Shown piece after piece: positions 1 to 5,272 of a stretch of DNA of 8,238 bases (position 1 is its first letter; each line of letters begins with the position of its first letter). The position numbers and the translations under genes were made by a program. Under the pieces are notes generated by a model. The model was not told the origin of the DNA. It did no database searches and saw nothing but the letters and a program-made list of their open reading frames with translations. Origin of the DNA: Candidatus Bathyarchaeota archaeon (GTDB lineage: Archaea; Thermoproteota; Bathyarchaeia; EX4484-135); NCBI GenBank assembly GCA_011040545.1, contig DQYM01000113.1, positions 1-8,238 of the forward strand, given 5' to 3'.

Positions 1-305
1 GGGCCCCAGTGGCCACCTGAGTGGGCTTCTCCCCAGATGGCAGTTGTTAGCGGGCTCTTAGCATATGCTGCCCAGCGACCAGAGCTTGGGAAGGCAGTAC
101 CAGTTAGTGGGCCAGTAGCGAAGATAAGTGGGTTCTCTGGGCTAAGTGGGTCTATGCCTGGCTTGAGCTCATCAAACAGCCAGCGGGCAGCAAAGCCATT
201 CCCACCTACGTAATTGCGCATGAGGCCCTCTGGGAGCTCCTCAACCTTCCACTTGCCAGCCGTTAGGTCAACACGGAGGACCTTACCCATATACCCCCTC
301 GGCAT
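1..305 (-). CDS. Aldehyde:ferredoxin oxidoreductase (tungsten AOR family), N-terminal part
   Basis: This is the first 101 residues of an AOR-family enzyme; the rest lies beyond the left edge (family members are usually about 600 residues). The family oxidises aldehydes to carboxylic acids in the cytoplasm with a tungsten-bispterin cofactor and one [4Fe-4S] cluster, passing electrons to ferredoxin. The visible part is the N-terminal cofactor-binding domain: GKVLRVDLT (residues 7-15), the glycine turn YVGGNGF (32-38), then GIDPLSPENPLIFATGPLTG (50-69) and SGGHWG near the cut end. ATG at 305 is supported by a strong ribosome site ending 5 bases upstream; Met-6 is an alternative but leaves the site too far away. 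It follows the polyferredoxin gene by 13 bases, as in AorAB-type operons, so that ferredoxin is probably its electron-transfer subunit. The aldehyde substrate cannot be told from this part. Confidence 0.93.
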   Translation of the reverse strand, partial: MPRGYMGKVLRVDLTAGKWKVEELPEGLMRNYVGGNGFAARWLFDELKPGIDPLSPENPLIFATGPLTGTAFPSSGRWAAYAKSPLTTAIWGEAHSGGHWG

Positions 306-310
306 CCACT

Positions 311-320
311 ACCACCTCCT
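311..320 (-). promoter_or_regulatory. Ribosome binding site of the AOR gene
   Basis: On the minus strand AGGAGGTGGT matches the archaeal Shine-Dalgarno consensus (AGGAGGTGAT) except at one base. It ends five bases before the ATG at 305 and overlaps the last two bases of the ferredoxin stop codon (TAG, 321-319). This placement suggests the two genes are translated from one mRNA and fixes the AOR start. Confidence 0.8.
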
Positions 321-807
321 ACCTTAGCGGGGGCCTCCACCAGAGCTTCCTTGCTAGCGTTGGAGATGCAGTTAGAGAGCGAGCCATGTTCTTACGCTTA
401 AGCCAAAGTGCTTCTTCGGGCTCAACGAACTTAAGGGCGCTCTGGGGGCAGTACTTAACGCAGAAGCCACAGTAGGTGCACTTAAACGCCTTCTTCGTAA
501 CTGGATCCACGTGAACGGCCCCATATGGGCATACCGTAACGCACGTCCCACAGCCAGTGCACTTATCTTCATCTATCATAACTACATTCGTCTTTGGATC
601 CCTGTATATAGCGCCAGTCGGGCATGCATCTATGCAGGTCCCACACTGCATGCAGAAGACGGGGGCATCTATGCCTGGCTCCATCTTGACCACGTATATG
701 GCCCCTCTACGTGGGTTGAACACCTTGAACTTGTTAAAGGCACACATGAGTGCGCATCTCTCGCATCCAACACATAGCTCTACATCCGCAATTAGAACCT
801 TAGCCGT
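319..807 (-). CDS. Four-cluster [4Fe-4S] ferredoxin, AorA-like electron-transfer subunit; unusual start
   Basis: The protein carries four cysteine sets of the C-x2-C-x2-C-x3-C type, enough for four [4Fe-4S] clusters: CVGCERCALMC, CMQCGTCIDACP, CTGCGTCVTVCP and CTYCGFCVKYCP, followed by a basic C-terminal tail. This is the layout of HycB/DmsB/AorA-type polyferredoxin subunits, with the usual FNP after the first set. It probably shuttles electrons from the adjacent AOR. The first in-frame ATG is at 747, but that lies inside the first motif and would remove three of its cysteines. Upstream, the frame stays open to a TAA at 828-826 with no ATG, GTG or TTG. I place the start provisionally at ACG (807), four bases after a strong GGGGGAGGA; ATT at 792 is an alternative. 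A sequence error turning ATG into ACG would look the same. Function is firm, start is uncertain. Confidence 0.85.
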   Translation of the reverse strand, partial: TAKVLIADVELCVGCERCALMCAFNKFKVFNPRRGAIYVVKMEPGIDAPVFCMQCGTCIDACPTGAIYRDPKTNVVMIDEDKCTGCGTCVTVCPYGAVHVDPVTKKAFKCTYCGFCVKYCPQSALKFVEPEEALWLKRKNMARSLTASPTLARKLWWRPPLR

Positions 808-810
808 TCT

Positions 811-820
811 TCCTCCCCCC
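811..820 (-). promoter_or_regulatory. Ribosome binding site upstream of the ferredoxin gene
   Basis: Minus strand GGGGGGAGGA contains GGAGG, complementary to the 16S rRNA 3' end. It sits just before the ACG at 807 and 18 bases before the ATT at 792. It shows that translation starts here, well upstream of the first in-frame ATG at 747, even though no standard start codon follows it. Confidence 0.6.
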
Positions 821-842
821 GCACGTTATGATGGTAGCAGGG

Positions 843-852
843 AAGTTTAAGG
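843..852 (-). promoter_or_regulatory. Possible TATA box of the ferredoxin-AOR operon
   Basis: Minus strand CCTTAAACTT, with an A-rich BRE-like stretch (GGAAAA) just upstream, would place transcription start about 25 bases on, near 822. That leaves a leader of roughly 15 bases holding the ribosome site. It is a weak match and the call rests on spacing. Confidence 0.35.
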
Positions 853-987
853 TTTTCCACAAAGTGGCTCGGTCCTGGTGCCATACCTCATAGCTTACGC
901 TCGGTAACACCAGCTCTCTTCATCGCCACAGAATATACTACTACGCCCCATAAAGCCTTTCTGCCATATCCACTACCGATGGCGTGA

Positions 988-997
988 GCTTATATAA
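988..997 (+). promoter_or_regulatory. TATA box of the pth2-truD unit
   Basis: AGCTTATATAAGGG contains a near-perfect archaeal box A (TTATATAA). Its centre lies about 26 bases before the ATG at 1020, so the transcript should start at or next to the start codon, giving a leaderless mRNA. This argues against the in-frame GTG at 984 and the ATG at 1002, which lie in or directly after the box. Confidence 0.65.
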
Positions 998-1019
998 GGG
1001 CATGGGCCTACCAAGGTGC

Positions 1020-1385
1020 ATGTCGGCCCAATTTGCGTATAAGCAGGCCATAGTAGTTAGAACTGACATAAAGATGAGCAAGGGTAAGCTAGCTGCTCAA
1101 GTAGCACATGCAGCTGTTTCAGCAGCAGAAGAAGCTAGGCGTGGGAGGCCAGATTGGCTTAGGGCCTGGCTTGAGGAAGGCCAGAAGAAGGTAGTCCTCA
1201 AGGTCGGCTCGCTTGAGGAACTCCTGGGCTTAAGGGAGAGGGCTAGCCAGCTGGGCCTCCCAAATGCCCTAGTAGTAGATAGGGGCCTAACCGAGCTTGA
1301 GCCTGGGACTATTACGTGCTTGGGCATAGGGCCTGCTCCATCAGAGCTTATTGATAAAGTAACTGGCCACTTAAAGCTCCTATGA
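1020..1385 (+). CDS. pth2: Peptidyl-tRNA hydrolase, archaeal/eukaryotic type (Pth2)
   Basis: Pth2 cleaves the ester bond between nascent peptide and tRNA in peptidyl-tRNAs that drop off ribosomes, so that tRNA is recycled. From the ATG at 1020 the protein is 121 residues, the usual Pth2 size. The signature is clear: [19 protein letters not shown] (residues 9-27), the start of the active-site helix [11 protein letters not shown], then [20 protein letters not shown] (87-106), and [11 protein letters not shown] at the end. The frame is open back to a GTG at 984, but those 12 extra residues have no counterpart in the family and overlap the TATA box. truD follows after a 10-base gap, so the two are probably co-transcribed, and both act on tRNA. 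Confidence 0.95.
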   Translation: MSAQFAYKQAIVVRTDIKMSKGKLAAQVAHAAVSAAEEARRGRPDWLRAWLEEGQKKVVLKVGSLEELLGLRERASQLGLPNALVVDRGLTELEPGTITCLGIGPAPSELIDKVTGHLKLL

Positions 1386-1395
1386 CTGTGGTGAT

Positions 1396-2772
1396 ATGGA
1401 TTTGCAATTTAAGGAGGCCTCAGAGCTTGAGAGGAAAATGGGAATTGAAATCTACTTAACGACACAGGATGGAATTGGAGGTCGGATAAGGACGCTACTT
1501 AGCGATTTTATTGTAAGGGAAGTGCTTAGAAGTGGCTTGCGTGCTGAGGTAAGCCCAAAATGGCCATCTGGCTCCCTGCCAGGCAAGGGGAGCTTTCTCC
1601 TATGCACTTTAATCAAGAAGGGCATAGATACACTTACAGCTGCACGTGAACTAGCTAGGGCATTAGGCATACCGAATGGCCTAATCAGCTTTGCTGGCTT
1701 AAAAGATGCCAAGGCCATAACTGCACAGTTCATAACCATAAGGGGGGCAAAGCCAGGCCAGTTGGAGCTGCTAAGCTTTAGGAACATGCTGGTAGTCCCC
1801 GTGGAGTTTACAACTAAGCCAGTAAATCCCAGCGATCTAATAGCCAATGAGTTCGGCATTTTAATAAGGGACATAGGCATGCCTAGCACAGATGCCCTAG
1901 TTAGGCTTGAGGCAATCCTAGGGGACCTCAAGGAGCTAGGTGGCATGCCCAATTTCTTCGGCCACCAAAGGTTCGGGACGCACAGGCCAGTTACACACTT
2001 AATTGGTCGTGAGCTAGTGCTAGGTCGTGTAAAGGAAGCCGTAGAACTACTGCTAACCTATATTGGGCCTGGCGAGGGGGCTAGGGCAAGGGAAGCACGC
2101 TCTTACCTTGCAGATACATGGGATTTAAAAGGCTTCTTGGAACTCCTACCTAAGGGCATGTTCTATGAGAGGGAGGTAGCTAGGCACCTAATTAAGAGGC
2201 CAAGGGACTATCATGGTGCTATCAGGAAGCTGCCTATCAAGCTTAGGAAGCTATTTGTTCAAGCATATCAGGCCTACCTCTTCAACCGCTTCTTGAGCTC
2301 TAGGGCCAAAGAGGGCCTACCGCTCTCAGAGCCCCTCCCTGGCGATTGGGTTGTGCTCCTAGATGAGCATGGCCTCCCACATAGGGCTGTGAGGGCGAGT
2401 AGGAGCAACCTAGGCACGCTTAGAGGCTTGATTAAGGCTGGTAGGGCCTCGCTTGCCTTGCCAATCCCTGGCTTCAGGCAGGAGGGCTCAGGTGGAAGGC
2501 AGGGGGAGATTGAGGAAGCCATCCTAGAGGAGGAAGGCATATCCCCATCTGATTTCAAGGTCAAGGCCATGCCTGAACTCTCATCACCAGGCCAGCTTAG
2601 GCCAGCCCTCGCTAGCTTCAGGCTGCTTGAGGATCCCAGGGTAACGGGCGATGAGCTTAACCCAGGCAGGAGGGCTGTTTTCCTCTCGTTTAGGCTTCCA
2701 AGGGGCTCTTATGCTACCTGCCTCTTAAGGGAAGTTATAAAGCCAAGGGACTTAATTAAATCGGGCTTCTAG
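1396..2772 (+). CDS. truD: tRNA pseudouridine(13) synthase, TruD/Pus7 family
   Basis: TruD-family enzymes isomerise uridine to pseudouridine in tRNA, classically at position 13; archaeal and eukaryotic (Pus7) relatives may also modify other sites. The 458-residue protein is full length. It shows the N-terminal GIGGRIRTLLSDFIVREV (residues 26-43), the catalytic motif FAGLKDAKAITAQ with the presumed nucleophile Asp-104, the family motif NFFGHQRFGTHRP (186-198), an insertion (TRUD) domain roughly between 200 and 400, and the typical C-terminal LPRGSYATCLLRE (434-446). ATG at 1396 is preceded directly by GGTGAT. Met-15 is a possible later start, but SELERKMGIEIY matches how archaeal TruD proteins usually begin. 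It lies 10 bases after pth2 and ends 23 bases from a convergent PAC2-family gene. Confidence 0.96.
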   Translation: MDLQFKEASELERKMGIEIYLTTQDGIGGRIRTLLSDFIVREVLRSGLRAEVSPKWPSGSLPGKGSFLLCTLIKKGIDTLTAARELARALGIPNGLISFAGLKDAKAITAQFITIRGAKPGQLELLSFRNMLVVPVEFTTKPVNPSDLIANEFGILIRDIGMPSTDALVRLEAILGDLKELGGMPNFFGHQRFGTHRPVTHLIGRELVLGRVKEAVELLLTYIGPGEGARAREARSYLADTWDLKGFLELLPKGMFYEREVARHLIKRPRDYHGAIRKLPIKLRKLFVQAYQAYLFNRFLSSRAKEGLPLSEPLPGDWVVLLDEHGLPHRAVRASRSNLGTLRGLIKAGRASLALPIPGFRQEGSGGRQGEIEEAILEEEGISPSDFKVKAMPELSSPGQLRPALASFRLLEDPRVTGDELNPGRRAVFLSFRLPRGSYATCLLREVIKPRDLIKSGF

Positions 2773-2795
2773 CTAAAGCTAGGCATCCTTAAGAG

Positions 2796-3434
2796 CTAAG
2801 AAGCTGGCTTGAGGGCTAGGCCAAGCCCCCTTAGGAGCACCTTAAGGAGCCTAGCACTAGCATTCCTATCCCCTAGCGGGGATGATACAACGCTTAGAAG
2901 GCAAGCACTATCTATGCCGAATTCAGCAGCCAGGGCTGGTATGAGGCCAGCAGCACCTACTATATGGCCCTTTGGCATTAGCTTGGCCCCAGCCTCAAGG
3001 AAGCGCCTACCTATTTCCTCAGATGAGAAGGCCACGAAGACGCCCTCCTGGACATTAGGCATCATGAAGCCACCTACGCCCACGATGGCCCTCACGCTTA
3101 GGCGCTTAGCTAGCTTAATTACCTCCTCGGATAGCTCATAGTGGCCTACTATATCCTCTGATCCTGGCTGGGCCTCGCCAGTTAAGATTACTATGTTAGG
3201 CTCTATGTTGCCTGCTGCGTAGAAGGTGTATGTAGGCAAGTAGCATATGCCATCCCTAACGACCACGTAATCTGGCAGCCTAGGCGATACTATGCTAGCA
3301 AAGGGCTCTGCATCTAGCATTTCAATTAAGTACCTAGCCACGCTCTCTCCAACGCCACCCATGCCTGGCAGGCAGGCTACTAAGAAGGGCCTCTTGAGCC
3401 TTGGCCTCTGGCTGATCAGCACGAGCGTTTTCAT
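2796..3434 (-). CDS. PAC2-family protein (proteasome assembly chaperone-like)
   Basis: The 212-residue protein has the PAC2 fold pattern. The N-terminal strand and glycine loop FLVACLPGMGGVGESVARYL (residues 17-36) are followed by strands at 81-85 (IVILT) and 116-122 (AIVGVGG), and by the C-terminal signature GAAGLIPALAAEFGIDSACL (160-179) with VVSSPLGDRNASARLLKVL (182-200). Eukaryotic PAC2 and archaeal relatives of the PbaA/PbaB type bind and help assemble or cap the proteasome; direct action on the proteasome is inferred from the family only. The start ATG at 3434 lies about 28 bases after a TATA-like box, so the mRNA is probably leaderless. It is divergent from the small gene at 3529 and convergent with truD. 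Confidence 0.85.
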   Translation of the reverse strand: MKTLVLISQRPRLKRPFLVACLPGMGGVGESVARYLIEMLDAEPFASIVSPRLPDYVVVRDGICYLPTYTFYAAGNIEPNIVILTGEAQPGSEDIVGHYELSEEVIKLAKRLSVRAIVGVGGFMMPNVQEGVFVAFSSEEIGRRFLEAGAKLMPKGHIVGAAGLIPALAAEFGIDSACLLSVVSSPLGDRNASARLLKVLLRGLGLALKPAS

Positions 3435-3455
3435 GCTGGCTAGAGGGCACGCTGG

Positions 3456-3467
3456 GCTCTTATAGGT
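3456..3467 (-). promoter_or_regulatory. TATA box of the PAC2-family gene
   Basis: Minus strand ACCTATAAGAGC, centred about 28 bases before the ATG at 3434, fits a leaderless archaeal promoter. It is flanked by an inverted repeat (CTGGGC at 3452-3457 and GCCCAG at 3473-3478). Confidence 0.5.
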
Positions 3468-3489
3468 GTTCTGCCCAGGCTAGCACAAG

Positions 3490-3499
3490 GCTTATCAAG
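3490..3499 (+). promoter_or_regulatory. Possible TATA box of the 58-residue protein gene
   Basis: GCTTATCAAG lies about 34 bases before the ATG at 3529. Transcription would start near 3520, leaving a leader of about 8 bases that includes GGTGG. The match is modest. Confidence 0.35.
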
Positions 3500-3528
3500 C
3501 TTGTAGCATAAGAGCGAGCGGTGGAAGC

Positions 3529-3705
3529 ATGGCTGAGAGGTTAGCTGAGAGGCTACCAGCTTGGATTGAGCTTGTAAAAACCTTCATTGAGTACTTCACG
3601 AACCACGAGCACGAGTTTGACCTAACGATAGCCACTGAGGTAGGGGGGCGCCCGCTAAGCCTACACATAAAGGGCAAGACGGTTAGGAAGACCATAGAGG
3701 AGTAG
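3529..3705 (+). CDS. Small hypothetical protein, 58 residues
   Basis: I do not recognise this protein. The frame runs ATG to TAG with codon use like its neighbours (AGG, CTA, ATA, GAG). The protein starts MAERLAERLPAWIELVKTFI, which suggests an amphipathic helix, continues EYFTNHEHEFDLTIATEV, and ends in a likely beta-hairpin, RPLSLHIKGKTVRKTIEE. It has no cysteines, membrane segment or signal peptide, so it should be a soluble cytoplasmic protein. A GGTGG four bases before the ATG and a TATA-like element further up support expression. It fills the gap between a divergent PAC2-family gene and a convergent membrane-protein gene (22 bases away). The gene is probable; no function can be given. 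Confidence 0.65.
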   Translation: MAERLAERLPAWIELVKTFIEYFTNHEHEFDLTIATEVGGRPLSLHIKGKTVRKTIEE

Positions 3706-3727
3706 GACCACCGATTAGGTGCTAAGC

Positions 3728-4390
3728 TCACGACCATTCTACGCCTCCCCTGGTGGCTAGTGAGGTAAGGCCAGCTATCACGATTATCACTAGGGCAGCT
3801 AAAGCACATGCTGTGTAATCAAGCGGGGCTACATCATCGTGGTTATCTGGTGAAACAGGACTTAGATTTGTCTTCTCTAGATCTAACCTAAGCACCATAC
3901 CTCCCCCTAGGCCCTCGGCCTCGTAGTATAGCGTTAACCCATCTGCACTACGCACTTCCCACCTAGCCCTAAGGTCAAGCTCATGCGATATCGCCTCCAC
4001 TAAGATCACATCGCCATTACGCTTAACGCTTAGGCCATTAAGGCTACCTAGGGCATCCCAGAAGTCCCCTTCCGATGGCCAGAAGGGCCAGATGAAATAC
4101 GTGCTAGCATTCTTAGCTACTAGCTCGTCATCTAGGTATACATCGCACTTAGGCCACTCAGCGTAGAAGGCCACTTGGCCACTAGGCCCCTTGCTAGGCA
4201 GGATCTCAGAACCAGATAGGCAGAACTTAAGGGATGAGCCCTCCCTAATGGTAACTCCATATATCTCAGCCCCTTCTGCACAGATAACCTGATACTGAGC
4301 CCAACTCCCCTTCTCCACCATTAAGTGATAGGTAGCTGGCCCACTAGGGGCCAGGGGGGCAAGGAGGAGCATCAGCGAGAGCAGCACCAT
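3728..4390 (-). CDS. Hypothetical exported protein with C-terminal membrane anchor
   Basis: I do not recognise the family. From the ATG at 4390 the protein is 220 residues. It begins with a hydrophobic signal-like segment (MVLLSLMLLLAPLAPSGPA), has a mostly polar, beta-rich middle of about 165 residues with three cysteines, and ends in one membrane helix (CALAALVIIVIAGLTSLA) followed by a short tail. This suggests a single-pass surface protein with its bulk outside the cell. The signal segment has no lysine or arginine before the hydrophobic core, which is unusual. A TTG at 4399 would add three residues (MAI) without changing this; the frame is closed by a TAG four codons further upstream. 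I prefer 4390 because a TATA-like CTTAGA is centred about 24 bases before it. The gene is divergent from the lactonase-like gene; a functional link is not shown. Confidence 0.75.
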   Translation of the reverse strand: MVLLSLMLLLAPLAPSGPATYHLMVEKGSWAQYQVICAEGAEIYGVTIREGSSLKFCLSGSEILPSKGPSGQVAFYAEWPKCDVYLDDELVAKNASTYFIWPFWPSEGDFWDALGSLNGLSVKRNGDVILVEAISHELDLRARWEVRSADGLTLYYEAEGLGGGMVLRLDLEKTNLSPVSPDNHDDVAPLDYTACALAALVIIVIAGLTSLATRGGVEWS

Positions 4391-4407
4391 GATGGCCAAG
4401 GCTAGCG

Positions 4408-4419
4408 CCCTCTAAGGGC
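4408..4419 (-). promoter_or_regulatory. Possible TATA box of the exported-protein gene
   Basis: Minus strand CCCTTAGAGGG, centred about 24 bases before the ATG at 4390, would give a leaderless transcript. The box is G+C-rich and a poor match to consensus, so this rests mainly on spacing. Confidence 0.3.
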
Positions 4420-4451
4420 TACTTGCACTACCCCTTAGGCTCTTTGAGCAT

Positions 4452-4467
4452 GGGCTTGCCCAAGCCC
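4452..4467. repeat. 16-bp palindrome next to the lactonase promoter
   Basis: GGGCTTG-CC-CAAGCCC is a perfect inverted repeat with 7-bp arms and a 2-bp centre. It abuts, and at its end overlaps, the BRE/TATA region of the gene starting at 4500. The last five bases of the palindrome (AGCCC at 4463-4467) also pair with GGGCT at 4475-4479, so the TATA element is itself bracketed by inverted arms. This is a candidate operator; the binding protein is unknown. Confidence 0.5.
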
Positions 4468-4475
4468 TTTATTAG
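4466..4475 (+). promoter_or_regulatory. TATA box of the metallo-beta-lactamase-fold gene
   Basis: CCTTTATTAG, centred about 29 bases before the ATG at 4500, predicts a leaderless or nearly leaderless transcript. It supports ATG 4500 over the in-frame TTG at 4488. Confidence 0.5.
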
Positions 4476-4499
4476 GGCTCTACCCAATTGGGGTTAGCC

Positions 4500-5222
4500 A
4501 TGTCAGGTGAGGTAAGCATTAGGCTCCTTGTAGATGGGCGATTTACGCTCCCAAAGGCCCTACTGGTATTCGGGAAGTACTTTGGCGAAACCTACGAGGC
4601 AGCCCTAAAGCCCATGCTGATAGTATCAGAAGGGGAGCGAATACTAGTTGACACTGGCATAGGCCCCCTACCAGCAAAGCACACTCGCTTCCACAAGGTC
4701 ATAAGGAAGCCTGGCGAGGGAATAGAAGCACAGCTCAAGGCCCTTGGGCTTAAGCCAGAGGACATAGATGTGGTCGTGAACACGCACCTACACTTTGACC
4801 ACTGTGGCAATAACGCCCTATTTAAGAACGCAAAGTTCTACGTGCAGGCAGATGAGCTACGCTATGCTTACGCACCAGATAAGTTCATGAAGAACGCCTA
4901 CATCCGCTCCTTCTTTGACCTAGAGGTTGATTACGTGCTCATCAGGGGCCGCTACAAGCTGACGGAGCACGTATGGCTCCTGCCAACCCCAGGCCACACG
5001 CCAGGCCATCAATCCGTGGTCGTAGAGCTCCCAGATGGCCGTAGGGTCGTCTACTGCGGTGATGCAGCTACGCTTAGGGAGTGCATAGAGCGTAGGAACA
5101 TACCTGGCGTCCTCTGGAGGGCTGATGTAGCCCTTAGGTCCATAGATAGGCTTAGGTCCATAAGGAACGCCATATACATCTATGCCCACGATAATGAGCA
5201 GCTGGAGCTATTGCTCCCTTAA
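4500..5222 (+). CDS. Metallo-beta-lactamase-fold hydrolase, N-acyl-homoserine-lactonase-like
   Basis: The 240-residue cytoplasmic protein has all ligands of a two-zinc metallo-beta-lactamase-fold hydrolase: THLHFDHCG (His-96, His-98, Asp-100, His-101), PTPGHTPGH with His-166, YCGD with Asp-188, and a final AHDNE with His-230. The order, the length and the VDTGIG stretch (50-55) fit the AiiA-like lactonase group, which opens lactone rings, but members of this group have varied substrates and quorum-signal cleavage is not implied here. An extra Asp/His pair outside the metal site was not seen. ATG at 4500 is chosen on promoter spacing; a TTG at 4488 would add four residues. It stands alone behind its own promoter and is divergent from the exported-protein gene. 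Confidence 0.88.
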   Translation: MSGEVSIRLLVDGRFTLPKALLVFGKYFGETYEAALKPMLIVSEGERILVDTGIGPLPAKHTRFHKVIRKPGEGIEAQLKALGLKPEDIDVVVNTHLHFDHCGNNALFKNAKFYVQADELRYAYAPDKFMKNAYIRSFFDLEVDYVLIRGRYKLTEHVWLLPTPGHTPGHQSVVVELPDGRRVVYCGDAATLRECIERRNIPGVLWRADVALRSIDRLRSIRNAIYIYAHDNEQLELLLP

Positions 5223-5229
5223 TGGCACA

Positions 5230-5237
5230 TTTATATT
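5230..5237 (+). promoter_or_regulatory. TATA box before the 299-residue unknown gene
   Basis: TTTATATT begins eight bases after the lactonase-like gene ends and lies about 40 bases before the ATG at 5273. Transcription should start near 5259, leaving a leader of about 14 bases with a purine-rich GGGAAAGG (5263-5270). It suggests that the unknown gene and SepCysS are transcribed separately from the lactonase-like gene. Confidence 0.5.
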
Positions 5238-5272
5238 CCGTGGTACCTAGAGGCTAGTAGAAGGGAAAGGCC

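Noticed and set aside
511..850. Two overlapping plus-strand open frames opposite the ferredoxin
   Set aside because: The minus strand encodes four full cysteine cluster motifs, which cannot be chance; the plus-strand products show nothing coherent.
850..960. Possible C/D box guide RNA on the minus strand
   Set aside because: A GCGATGA resembles box C with one mismatch, but I could not find a convincing box D (CTGA) or D'/C' pair at the right spacing.
984..1019. Longer Pth2 start at GTG 984 or ATG 1002
   Set aside because: Both fall in or next to the TATA box, and the extra residues have no counterpart in Pth2, which is about 115-121 residues long.
1452..1952. 166-codon open frame on the minus strand inside truD
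   Set aside because: truD is unmistakable on the other strand; the antisense product has no recognisable motif.
3728..4399. Three-residue longer start (TTG 4399) for the exported protein
   Set aside because: ATG 4390 sits at a better distance from the TATA-like element; the choice does not affect the predicted topology.
4488..4499. Longer start (TTG) for the lactonase-like gene
   Set aside because: ATG 4500 fits the promoter spacing better and the four extra residues add nothing known.
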